Origin: CAYVFC01 sp964450715
GTDB taxonomy: Bacteria; Myxococcota_A; Polyangia; Polyangiales; JAFGIB01
DNA length: 46,560 nucleotides
Direction of reading: 5' to 3'
Assembly (NCBI GenBank): GCA_964450715.1
Contig: CAYVFC010000056.1
Location: 1-46,560 of the forward strand
The translations under genes and the position numbers were made by a program. The notes below the pieces were generated by a model, which saw nothing but the letters and a program-made list of their open reading frames with translations, did not search any database and had not been told where the DNA came from. Shown piece after piece: positions 25,414 through 32,692 of the stretch (its first letter is position 1; every line of letters begins with the position of its first letter).

Positions 25414-26478
25414 TTGAGCAGGGATTTTACGAATATCGCTGAAGGAGGGGGCGAACCAGCGGAGACGCCTCTATTGAGAAAGATAGAGGAATCCAATCCG
25501 TTTCCCCTGTCCGCCTTCTTAGAGCTTACGAATCGCTGTAACCTTAGTTGCCCTCATTGCTACATTCCCGAAAAAAACAGGGGCAACGAGCTGGCGACTA
25601 CCGAGGTATACGACACCATCGATCAGTTGGCGGAAAGCGGTGCCATATGGTTAGGGCTAACCGGCGGCGAGCCTTGTTTGAGAAAAGATTTGCTTGAGAT
25701 CGTCGGTTACGCATCGAATAAGCGATTCTGCGTGAGCATGACCTCCAACGCTACCTTGATAGACGACCGGGTGGCGAGGGAGCTATTCGACGCTGGGCTT
25801 TCCAAGCTGTCGGCGAGTATATATCATATAACTCCATCGTTGCACGATGAATTCGTGGGTCTGAAGGGCGCGTGGGAGAGAAGCATCCAAGCGTTGACGA
25901 GTTTTAGCCAACTCGGAGGCAAGGCGAATGCCCTTATCACGGTGATGAACTGGAACAGCGGGAGCGTGCCGGATCTGGAGCGCTTCTGTCGGGAAAGAAG
26001 CTGGCTCTATACCATAGACCCGTCGATTTTTCCCCGGACGGATGGTGACCAGTCCGTTTTGCGGTATCGGGTATCCAGGGAACAGCTCCTGGATTTGTAC
26101 AGTAATTCGGAGCTTTTCCTAACTAGTCAAGAAGAAAGACCCGGTGAGAAGGCACTTGACGGACCGGTTTGTGGAATCGGCAGGAGTAGCTCCTGGATAG
26201 CGCCGAATGGAGACCTTTTCACCTGCAGAGTACTGCCGTGGAAACTAGGTAATCTACGTGAGCACTGCTTCCGCGAGCTCTGGCTTAGCTCGCCTGTTCT
26301 AAACCAGATACTTTCCTTTCGGTGGAGAGATTCCGAGCAATGCGCCGAATGTACTCTCTCACGATACTGTATGCGTTGTCCGGGTATGTGTTTTCTGGAG
26401 ACCGGTGATCCGAACAAGCCTTCGTCCATTGCGTGTGTCCGGGCAGACGTACGGCGAGAGACTAGTGGCAGAGCATAG
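25414..26478 (+). CDS. Radical SAM/SPASM peptide-modifying enzyme
   Basis: 354 aa with a TTG start at 25414 (AGGAGCGGAG upstream; no in-frame ATG until well past the active site). The radical SAM cluster motif is CNLSCPHC (Cys42, 46 and 49) in LELTNRCNLSCPHCYIP, followed by WLGLTGGEPCLRKD, which binds the SAM amino group. The C-terminal SPASM region has Cys in VCGIGRSS, FTCRVLPWKLGNL, EQCAECTLSRYCMRCPGMC and IACVR, enough for two auxiliary [4Fe-4S] clusters. SPASM enzymes next to PqqD usually modify small peptides, for example by thioether, C-C crosslink or epimer formation; which one cannot be read from sequence. The precursor at 24068 is the obvious substrate. Confidence 0.93.
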   Translation: MSRDFTNIAEGGGEPAETPLLRKIEESNPFPLSAFLELTNRCNLSCPHCYIPEKNRGNELATTEVYDTIDQLAESGAIWLGLTGGEPCLRKDLLEIVGYASNKRFCVSMTSNATLIDDRVARELFDAGLSKLSASIYHITPSLHDEFVGLKGAWERSIQALTSFSQLGGKANALITVMNWNSGSVPDLERFCRERSWLYTIDPSIFPRTDGDQSVLRYRVSREQLLDLYSNSELFLTSQEERPGEKALDGPVCGIGRSSSWIAPNGDLFTCRVLPWKLGNLREHCFRELWLSSPVLNQILSFRWRDSEQCAECTLSRYCMRCPGMCFLETGDPNKPSSIACVRADVRRETSGRA

Positions 26479-26962
26479 ATACGGTGTGAGCTTGAGCGAC
26501 CAAGTACCCTTGGTTCGGACGATAACGGCCGGCGGGACGAGCATGCTCCCGTCGCTCTTTCCGGACGCCAGGCTGGAGGTGTCCGCGGCTCATGCCGATC
26601 GGATCAGAAAAGGAGATGTCGTCTGTTACCCGGTAGATGAACGCAACATGACGGTACACAGGGTCGTCGGCGTCGAACGGCGCGAAGGGGAGATCGTTTT
26701 TCTCACCAGAGGAGACGCGCAGCTGTATGCGGAGGAGATTCCCGCGAGCGCGATCGCCTACCGCGTCGAGCGGGTTGAGCAGAGAGGGGTCAGTTACGAC
26801 GTGGCGGATACCGTCGGTCGGGCCTTTTGCCGGATCGCCCTCAGTGAGGGCGCGATGAGCTGGGTAGTAAGAAGAAACCTGGCTTGGGCAGCATCTTTGT
26901 GGCTCAGAGCTTGTAAGAAGTACCGAGCGTTTTTGCATACGGCCGATAAGGCGAGCTTCTGA
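26465..26962 (+). CDS. S26-type (signal-peptidase-like) Ser/His peptidase
   Basis: 165 aa from the GTG at 26465, which overlaps the radical SAM stop by 14 bp; GTG 26486 and TTG 26492 are alternatives. The core is GGTSMLPSLFPDARLEV, with the nucleophile Ser of the GxSMxP motif, then KGDVVCYPV, then MTVHRVVGVERREGEIVFLTRGDA. A His (TVHRV) stands where bacterial signal peptidase I has its Lys, so this is the Ser-His type seen in archaeal, ER and some bacterial S26 proteins. No transmembrane anchor is visible at the N-terminus, unlike true signal peptidases. A role in removing the peptide leader is inferred from context only. Confidence 0.78.
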   Translation: MAEHRYGVSLSDQVPLVRTITAGGTSMLPSLFPDARLEVSAAHADRIRKGDVVCYPVDERNMTVHRVVGVERREGEIVFLTRGDAQLYAEEIPASAIAYRVERVEQRGVSYDVADTVGRAFCRIALSEGAMSWVVRRNLAWAASLWLRACKKYRAFLHTADKASF

Positions 26963-27047
26963 TGCCCGAAAACTCGGCGAAGGCCTGCGAGTCGGGGCAA
27001 ATCTCGTCGGATTGAGTGATAGATACTTTAAATAACCTGGACAGAAA

Positions 27048-28181
27048 GTGGCTTTTCAAGAGGAGGTATTTTTCGCTTTTCCCGACGGAGTGCTGGATTA
27101 CCAGTGCTCGGAATGCGAAGCGCTTTGCTGTCGCGGCCACGGATTTGCGTCCAGCACGGGTTACGGGCTGGAGCGACTGCTCCGAGCGTATCCGGCGCTA
27201 GCCAGCGCAGCGATTGGGAGGCAGGGGGGATCAGCGTCGTTTCTCACCTTGCCCGGAGGGTGTTACTTTCTGGATGGAAACAACCGTTGTTCGATCGAGT
27301 CGAACCACGGAAATTCCCTGAAGCCTTTGGTTTGCAGGGATTTTCCATTTAACTGCGTCCTGACCGTCGGCGATACCAGGGTTGTCAGCCCGCATTACCT
27401 CTGTCCCTTGAAGATGTCGATTCCGCCGCAACCGGGATCGGTAAAGGGTACTCACGCGGTGTTGCGAGAACAGCTGCAACTGAGCGCGATACTTACCGAT
27501 CCGGTGAAGAATGCCGGGGCCGCGTTTCCGGCAGAACCGAAAACCGTGCTTGAGCGCGAGGGGCAACTTCGGTGCGCCTGCCAGGATGCGATAGGCGATG
27601 GCAGGTTTCGGGAGGTATTGACGCGGTGCCTGAGCGATGAAGGTGCGCTTGCAGACTTTCTTAACCGAGCGACGAGCCTTCTGGGCTTGAGAGATGCGGA
27701 ACTTTTACCGGAAGAGGATACGGACGATGTATTGCTGACATTGGCCTCGACCCTGTCGGTTCAGATGTTGCGTCTGCCCTTCGCGGTCAGAATCCGCGCC
27801 TTGGCCATCGGCGAAATCGTGCTGCGCCGCGTTTTTCTCCTCAATCCCTCGGCCCTTTGCCCGCAATCCGCCCATCACCTGCTGGTGAAGATGGGTCCGG
27901 CGCTGGCATTGGTTGCCCTGGATGACGTCGCCATGTTCGAGAGAGAGGCGGCAGGAACGGGATCGTTTCCGGTTCCGGATTCTGCCGATTCAGAACTGAT
28001 GCTCGCCGCGTCCTTGGCGGCGAGGTTCACCCGTGAGGGAAAGGGGACGCTAGACGCCTTGGAAATGGCCATCCCGGCTGGTATGGCGGTCGTGGACCGT
28101 TCGGCGTTACTGGTGCAGCTGGGAGAACTGGTCGAAAGGAACGAAAGGGAGTTGAGAGAAAAGGATTCCCAAAAGGGGTGA
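27048..28181 (+). CDS. Cysteine-cluster protein (YkgJ/FliB-like)
   Basis: 377 aa from a GTG at 27048, the only available start because a TAA lies 15 bp before it. The N-terminal 105 residues hold eight Cys: Cys20, 23, 27 and 28 in YQCSECEALCCRG, Cys72 in GGCYFLDG, Cys81 in NRCSIES, Cys96 in LVCRDFPFN and Cys103. This CxxCxxxCC...C..L....C.I...C..FP pattern is that of the YkgJ/flagellin-lysine N-methylase (FliB) cysteine-cluster family, thought to bind a metal or Fe-S cluster. The remaining 270 residues are helical with no recognised motif. It could modify the Lys-containing peptide, but that is speculation. It is the last gene of the cluster. Confidence 0.72.
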   Translation: MAFQEEVFFAFPDGVLDYQCSECEALCCRGHGFASSTGYGLERLLRAYPALASAAIGRQGGSASFLTLPGGCYFLDGNNRCSIESNHGNSLKPLVCRDFPFNCVLTVGDTRVVSPHYLCPLKMSIPPQPGSVKGTHAVLREQLQLSAILTDPVKNAGAAFPAEPKTVLEREGQLRCACQDAIGDGRFREVLTRCLSDEGALADFLNRATSLLGLRDAELLPEEDTDDVLLTLASTLSVQMLRLPFAVRIRALAIGEIVLRRVFLLNPSALCPQSAHHLLVKMGPALALVALDDVAMFEREAAGTGSFPVPDSADSELMLAASLAARFTREGKGTLDALEMAIPAGMAVVDRSALLVQLGELVERNERELREKDSQKG

Positions 28182-28207
28182 ACGGATCGGGAAGGGACGC
28201 TGTTATA

Positions 28208-28819
28208 TTAAATGGGTTCCATTAGATGTTCGATCTTAAAGTATCCCCAGAGCTCAATAACTTGATACTTGCGAAGTGGCCTGACTTTTTGCCAGAGCCA
28301 TCGATCGGGCGGGGTGTTGCCGGCATCGGTAAAATCGAAATCCTGTATCAATCTGCGAGATAGCAGCGAACAACCAATCCCCTGCTGATCTTCGACTTGG
28401 TATTCGCGAATCGGGTAGGCGTGGGATGTCCAGTCGCTGGGGTATTCGAGCAATCGTTCGATGACATCAACCGGCGGAATATTATCGGCTTCAAGATTGA
28501 ACCAATAATCGTAGTCACCGGCCAGATATTTTTGGCGGATGAGCTCCATGGACCGGTTAATATTTACTCGGTCCGAGGAAGTGTCGCGTTCGATATGTAC
28601 CATTGGTACGAGTTGTTTCCAGTGGTTATAGAAATCGAGCGTCTCGGAGTTATCGACGGTGAAAACTTGGAAATTTCGATAGGTAAATTCCCCCACCCTC
28701 CTCACCCACTCGCCAAAACAGTAGGCTTTACCGTCGTAGACCGGGCAGGCTACTAAAATCTTCGGGTGCTTTTTCTGGAACCGCTTGTCCCGCCGGGGTT
28801 TTGGATGATTACGCGGCAT
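28208..28819 (-). CDS. GT-A fold glycosyltransferase-like protein (family 2 type)
   Basis: 203 aa, short for the family. The N-terminus is very basic (MPRNHPKPRRDKRFQKKHPK). The fold starts with ILVACPVYDG, followed by a VFTVDNSET strand; WFNLEADNIPP holds the EAD that replaces the usual DxD metal site, and later GIGCSLLSRRLI and DRWLW fit an acceptor-side region. Probably cytoplasmic, transferring a sugar to glycan or lipid. It is encoded against the direction of the peptide cluster and converges on it, 26 bp after the stop of the cysteine-cluster gene. The substrate is unknown. Confidence 0.7.
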   Translation of the reverse strand: MPRNHPKPRRDKRFQKKHPKILVACPVYDGKAYCFGEWVRRVGEFTYRNFQVFTVDNSETLDFYNHWKQLVPMVHIERDTSSDRVNINRSMELIRQKYLAGDYDYWFNLEADNIPPVDVIERLLEYPSDWTSHAYPIREYQVEDQQGIGCSLLSRRLIQDFDFTDAGNTPPDRWLWQKVRPLRKYQVIELWGYFKIEHLMEPI

Positions 28820-28898
28820 GAAATAGAAGCCTCTTCTTCAGAATTCATGGATGACTTCCAGCTCGGGCAAGCCGACCGACGGGTAGATGGGGCGGTTT

Positions 28899-29065
28899 CT
28901 AGAGCCGGTCTCATAAACCATTTTGGTCGAATCTCGGAGCGCGACGGCCCCAGACGCTAGGCGCGACGACTAGGAATAGCAGCGCTATTTCGAGGAGGAG
29001 CAACGACGCAAATGGGGCCGTCCCGCCCGAGAGGCGGCTGAAAGGGTTTATGAGACCGGCTCTAG
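28899..29065. mobile_element. 167-bp MITE-like element containing palindromic repeat copy C
   Basis: Perfect 21-bp inverted ends: CTAGAGCCGGTCTCATAAAC begins at 28899 and its reverse complement ends at 29065. Inside, 28933-29031 is a long imperfect palindrome (CTCGGAGCGCGACGGCCCC ... GGGGCCGTCCCGCCCGAG) with the core GCGCGACGACTAGGAATAGC / GCTATTTCGAGGAGGAGCAA shared with the other copies in this window. No coding capacity; no clear target duplication. It lies between two glycosyltransferase genes. Confidence 0.8.
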
Positions 29066-29298
29066 CATTGTTTCGCCAAAAAAGCACTGCGTTATTCTAC
29101 CAGTCCGTTTCGTCGATATCGTATCTTTGGCTCGAAACCAGTTCAAGACGAGATCGCGGTGGGTAACGTACGGTTCGGAAGCATCGGCTAGCCCGTAGCG
29201 ACGTGGTCGTGCAAGGCTATATAACGGCCGCACAATTTTCGGAGTCGCTGATGGCGGAAGGTAGAATTCGTGGACCGCGTTGAATATACCATGTACAA
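29048..29298 (-). pseudogene. Possible gene remnant cut by the MITE-like element
   Basis: On the minus strand a frame reads FNAVHEFYLPPSATPKIV and YVTHRDLVLNWFRAKDTIS, then stops inside the element's inverted end. The stretch has protein-like composition, unlike the arginine-rich shadows elsewhere, and may be the end of a lost gene. It could also be chance; no family was recognised. The rest of the 28820-29297 gap shows no gene. Confidence 0.2.
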
Positions 29299-30065
29299 TG
29301 GCTGATATGATTAGCGTCATCGTTTGCTCACGCCAGGACCCATCAAGGAATCTGCACGAGCGCAATGCGCGCAAGACTGCGGGCGAGGAAATCGAGTATG
29401 TCAGGATCGACAATAGGGAGAGCCGCTACGGCATCTGCGCGGCGTACAATGCGGGTGTTGAGCGTGCAGGCGGAGAAATTCTCGTGTTCATGCACGAGGA
29501 CGCATTTTTCGTGGAGAGCAACTGGGCTGGCGCGCTTTTCAAAAAGTTCTCGGATGAAAGCGTGGGCATGATCGGTATCGCCGGTACGCAGTACCTGCTG
29601 GCAGAGGCGCCGCTCTGGAACGCCGCGGGAAGACCATTCGTCAAGGGGTGGGTCATCCACGAGACCGACAACGGCAAAGCGTTCGAGCTCACGGTCTATT
29701 CATGGGACAAAAAGGACTCCGAAGTGGTGGCGGTTGACGGCGTCTTTTTCGCCGTGCGTAAAGCCTTGTTCAGCACCGTGCGGTTTGATGGGGAGACCTT
29801 TGACGGGTTTCATTTCTACGATCTTGACCTGTGCATGCAGGTTCGCAGGACAAGCCGCGTCATGGTAACGCCGGAAATCCTCATTAAACACCAATCGGGA
29901 GGCTCGATTGATGCAACGTGGGAGAAGTATGCCAGGCGGTTTATAGAGAAATTCCACAATAACCTACCGGTATCCTGTACGAACGATGTTCCCAGTCTCT
30001 CGCGCCGAATACCCTTTGTATCGTATGACCTCAAGGGCAAGGTCCCTCAGGTTACTATATGCTAG
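29298..30065 (+). CDS. Family 2-like glycosyltransferase
   Basis: 255 aa from ATG 29298; ATG 29280 and ATG 29307 (MISVIVCSRQD, the usual family start) are alternatives, and none has a good ribosome site. The GT-A fold features are MISVIVCSR at the start, AAYNAGVERAGGEILVFMHED (nucleotide and metal region, HED in place of DxD), GIAGTQYLL, VDGVFFAVRK and FDGFHFYDLDLCMQVRR, the last with the catalytic Asp region. The C-terminal 40 residues contain a basic patch. It resembles the Glyco_tranf_2_5 type. It likely adds a sugar to a surface glycan; the O-antigen-ligase-like gene follows. Confidence 0.85.
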   Translation: MADMISVIVCSRQDPSRNLHERNARKTAGEEIEYVRIDNRESRYGICAAYNAGVERAGGEILVFMHEDAFFVESNWAGALFKKFSDESVGMIGIAGTQYLLAEAPLWNAAGRPFVKGWVIHETDNGKAFELTVYSWDKKDSEVVAVDGVFFAVRKALFSTVRFDGETFDGFHFYDLDLCMQVRRTSRVMVTPEILIKHQSGGSIDATWEKYARRFIEKFHNNLPVSCTNDVPSLSRRIPFVSYDLKGKVPQVTIC

Positions 30066-30292
30066 CGATTACCCGAACGGATTGCCGTCAACCGCTCGTC
30101 TGCGTTCGTCTTGCCCGTCCCGGATGGCGAGAAAACGCGGGAGGCGTCTTCCTGCTGGCGTACGGTCTGGCGGATCTGGGCAACGAGGACCGGTTCGGGT
30201 TGCTGACGGCCGCCTGGTTAGCGATCCGCCGGGGCTATTCGCCGGACACCTCTCATTTCAACCTATCGACAGGGCCGATGGTTGCAGGGTGA
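30059..30292 (+). CDS. Possible small gene, 77 aa, unknown
   Basis: The ATG overlaps the end of the glycosyltransferase (stop at 30065), and the TGA stop overlaps a GTG (GTGA) that can start the next gene, the arrangement expected of translationally coupled genes. Third codon positions are about 70% G+C. The protein has hydrophobic GGVFLLAYGLADLG and FGLLTAAWLAIRRGY segments but no recognised motif or close analogy. It may instead be an unrelated spacer frame. Confidence 0.35.
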   Translation: MLAITRTDCRQPLVCVRLARPGWRENAGGVFLLAYGLADLGNEDRFGLLTAAWLAIRRGYSPDTSHFNLSTGPMVAG

Positions 30293-31719
30293 CGGTGCGA
30301 GGGCAAGGTTGCGAGAGGTGGCCCGCTTACTGCATGGCGCTATTCGCCCTGTCGATTCCCTTCGAGGGCGTCGGGGGCTGGTCGGTCCACGACGTCCTGG
30401 GATTACGCCTCTGCGACCTGGTGATGTTCGCGTCGGTTCCGTTGCTGTTGCCCCTGCTGTGGCGCGTGCGCCGATCGGTAGGAGAGTCACGGGTGGTACG
30501 GGCGTGCGCCGCGCTGGCATTGGCCGCCTCCGCGAGCGTGCTGTTGACCGACGCGGGAGGCTCTCTTTTCAAGGAGCTGGCAAGGGCCTGGGCGCCGGTA
30601 ACCGTCATCGCCTCGCTGGTGGCTGTCGCGGCAAGCGGCCGGCTGGGCTCGGTGGTAACCGCAGCGCGTCTCGGAGGCCTGATCGCGTTGGCGGTATCGT
30701 TGCTGGGGTATGCCATAGCCGTTTTCATTATTGAACCGGTCTCGCCGGCGTTCGATGTTTTCCCCTTCGTCTACTCGAGCAAGCATCCGTTCTTCGACGG
30801 GTGGCCGCGGTTATCCGGTACCTTCGGCCACGTAGCTCAGGGTCTGGGGGAATACGCTCTGGTATGGATAGCGTTGCTGCATTATCCGACCGCGGAGACG
30901 GAAGGAGGCATGAAGCGGTTTCCCCGGGTAGCTGGCACCACGCTCGCGGCTTTGGCCGTTATGTTGACGTTCAGCTCCGCCTGGATCGGGTTGCCGCTGG
31001 TGCTGGCCGGGACGATACCGACGGTTTCGGGGCGGCTCAAGCGCTGGGTATTGGTCTGCTCGATAACCGCGACCATCGGTCTGACCGTTGCGACGACCTG
31101 GGCGATGAACTTCGGTATCCCCGATCCGCGGGCTTCGGAAAGACAAAGATTGGTAGCGCCGTGCGAGAGCTCCGACATAATGCACAACGTCTCGCGGTTC
31201 GACGCGGAGAACCCGTCCACCTGCCGGAGGTTCGCCAGAACCCGGCCCTATCCCTTTGTCTTGACCCAGTACCTACTGGCCAAGGAGACGGCCGTTTCGG
31301 CCTTCCTGGCACATCCCTGGATCGGCGTGGGCCCCGGGCAATACCCGCGTTTTTCCCGGGACTATTTCTCCCGGAGGTACGGCAACGGCTCCAGTGACGG
31401 CATATACTACGAGACGCCGCATAGCACCTATCTCGGTATCGCCGCGACCGGGGGTATGCTCGGCATTTTCTCTTTCGCCTTTTTACTGGCAACGCTCTGG
31501 AAGCTACGACATCAGCAGTTCTCCGAAGCGCGAACGACGTGGCTCGTCCTGGCGGCGCTTCTGCTGATAGGCATCAACATAGACGTGCTTCATCAGCGGT
31601 ACCTGTGGTTGCTGCTGGGGTTAATCGGCGCGAAGGAGAGCAGCGATGGACCTCCGGATTCGCGTAAAACCGCCGTTCCCGGCCGGAATTCAAACGGTTT
31701 GCATATGATGCATCGATGA
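30289..31719 (+). CDS. O-antigen ligase/polymerase-like membrane protein
   Basis: 476 aa from GTG 30289; the frame is open upstream to 29986, but those 100 residues are arginine-rich and overlap the previous gene, so they are probably not translated. About ten hydrophobic segments are visible. The large periplasmic loop near the C-terminus contains HPWIGVGPGQYPRFS and YETPHSTYLGIAATGGMLGI, the typical pattern of Wzy/WaaL proteins (H..GxGxG.. and PH..YL...... G..G). It would polymerise or ligate undecaprenyl-linked glycan at the periplasmic face. It follows the glycosyltransferase and suggests a surface polysaccharide locus. Confidence 0.85.
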   Translation: MTVRGQGCERWPAYCMALFALSIPFEGVGGWSVHDVLGLRLCDLVMFASVPLLLPLLWRVRRSVGESRVVRACAALALAASASVLLTDAGGSLFKELARAWAPVTVIASLVAVAASGRLGSVVTAARLGGLIALAVSLLGYAIAVFIIEPVSPAFDVFPFVYSSKHPFFDGWPRLSGTFGHVAQGLGEYALVWIALLHYPTAETEGGMKRFPRVAGTTLAALAVMLTFSSAWIGLPLVLAGTIPTVSGRLKRWVLVCSITATIGLTVATTWAMNFGIPDPRASERQRLVAPCESSDIMHNVSRFDAENPSTCRRFARTRPYPFVLTQYLLAKETAVSAFLAHPWIGVGPGQYPRFSRDYFSRRYGNGSSDGIYYETPHSTYLGIAATGGMLGIFSFAFLLATLWKLRHQQFSEARTTWLVLAALLLIGINIDVLHQRYLWLLLGLIGAKESSDGPPDSRKTAVPGRNSNGLHMMHR

Positions 31720-31735
31720 GGCATAATTGCATCAT
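31705..31735 (+). promoter_or_regulatory. Possible operator of the toxin-antitoxin module
   Basis: ATGATGC (31705-31711) and GCATCAT (31729-31735) are inverted across 17 bp, reaching the antitoxin start codon, with further GATG/CATC copies between. Ribbon-helix-helix antitoxins usually bind such repeats to repress their own operon. Judged from symmetry and position only. Confidence 0.4.
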
Positions 31736-31967
31736 GCGTACCACGGTGACACTTCCGGATCATCTGCTGGTGCAGGCCAAGCAGCTGGCTGCCGAGATGC
31801 GAACCTCCCTGACCGCGATCCTGACCGAGAGCCTGCGGATGTATCTGGCCAAGGAGAAACAGAACAGGACGCGGTCAAGCGTTTCGCCCTTGCCGGTGAT
31901 AGAGGACGCTCGGCCTTGTCCCGGGGTGAACCTGGACGACACGAGCGCGTTGCTGGAACTGGAGTGA
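31734..31967 (+). CDS. Ribbon-helix-helix antitoxin (VapB-like)
   Basis: 77 aa from the ATG at 31734 (MRTTVTLPDHLLVQAKQLAA), preferred to ATG 31716 because the ribbon-helix-helix domain begins immediately. The strand RTTVTLP, helix 1 DHLLVQAKQLAAEM and helix 2 SLTAILTESLRMYLAKE form the DNA-binding dimer; the C-terminal 35 residues (PCPGVNLDDTSALLELE) would wrap the toxin. It neutralises the PIN ribonuclease encoded 29 bp downstream and probably represses the operon. Confidence 0.87.
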   Translation: MRTTVTLPDHLLVQAKQLAAEMRTSLTAILTESLRMYLAKEKQNRTRSSVSPLPVIEDARPCPGVNLDDTSALLELE

Positions 31968-31996
31968 AGGTTCGAAGTAGTCGAATCCGGTGAGGT

Positions 31997-32428
31997 ATGA
32001 TCCTCTGCGACGTCAACGTGCTGCTGTACGCGCTCATCGCGCAGTCCGGGTACCATGCGCGATGTCTGCGGTTGTTGGAGGATCTGCGTCGCGGGGGCGA
32101 AAGGTTCGGTGTATCCGACCTCGTTCTCGCGGCTGTCGTACGTATCGCGACGAACCCGAAGGTGTTCCGGCCCGTTCCCGCAGCAACGCTTGTCTTCCGG
32201 TTCGTCGATGCCTGGCGCGATCACCCGCTGGCCGTTCGTATTGAACCGGGCAATCGTCACTGGCGGTTGTTTCAAGACCTTGTCGTGTCTACCGATATCC
32301 GGGGCAGCGACACGACCGACGCCTATTTCGCCGCTCTGGCTATCGAGCACGGCTGCGAATGGTGGACCGCGGATGCAGGCTTCGCTCGCTTTCCCGGTTT
32401 GCTTTGGCGTCACGTTACGAGAGAGTAG
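31997..32428 (+). CDS. PIN-domain ribonuclease toxin (VapC-like)
   Basis: 143 aa, a complete PIN domain that cleaves RNA with a metal site of acidic residues: Asp5 (MILCDVNVLLYAL), the acidic residue in GVSDLVLAAVVRI, and Asp residues in GSDTTDAYFAALAIEHG and WWTADAGFARFPGL. The C-terminal part keeps the pattern of the family's TA subgroup (H.........TTDA..AALA...G......D..F). It is cotranscribed after its antitoxin, the standard order for this type. It appears intact. Confidence 0.88.
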   Translation: MILCDVNVLLYALIAQSGYHARCLRLLEDLRRGGERFGVSDLVLAAVVRIATNPKVFRPVPAATLVFRFVDAWRDHPLAVRIEPGNRHWRLFQDLVVSTDIRGSDTTDAYFAALAIEHGCEWWTADAGFARFPGLLWRHVTRE

Positions 32429-32429
32429 C

Positions 32430-32505
32430 TCAGGAGACAGGGACGTCAGGAGACATCAGGAGACAGGAGGAGACAGGGACGTTCCTACATTATTTACATT
32501 ATTCC
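32430..32505 (+). repeat. Direct repeats with GGAGACAGGGACG units
   Basis: CAGGAGACAGGGACGT occurs at the start, followed by CAGGAGACATCAGGAGACAG and AGGAGACAGGGACGTTCC, ending in ATTATTTACATTATTC. Units of this kind often accompany RAYT-type mobile repeats. The remainder to 32692 (about 260 bp after the toxin) shows no convincing gene. Confidence 0.6.
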
Positions 32506-32692
32506 GTAGAAGCAGTCGGGGCGTGGTTATGGCCCGGCGATATGCGGGACCGGGATCCGGGCGAAATGGTCGCGATTGCGGGCGAAAAGGGGGGGCGGTC
32601 GGCGAGGCAGATGCCGGCGACGAGGTGGTCGAGACGTCGCTAGACGCCCGCCTGCTTTTCGTCCAGACATGCCTGCGCTGGTGAAGACTGAT

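Noticed and set aside
27016..27201. 61-aa frame overlapping the cysteine-cluster gene
   Set aside because: The other frame (27048-28181) contains the conserved Cys pattern; this one is Arg-rich and lacks any motif.
24068..28181. Lasso peptide biosynthetic cluster
   Set aside because: The leader motif, PqqD and kinase-like gene are suggestive, but no asparagine-synthetase-like cyclase or transglutaminase-type B2 protease is present, and a radical SAM/SPASM enzyme is.
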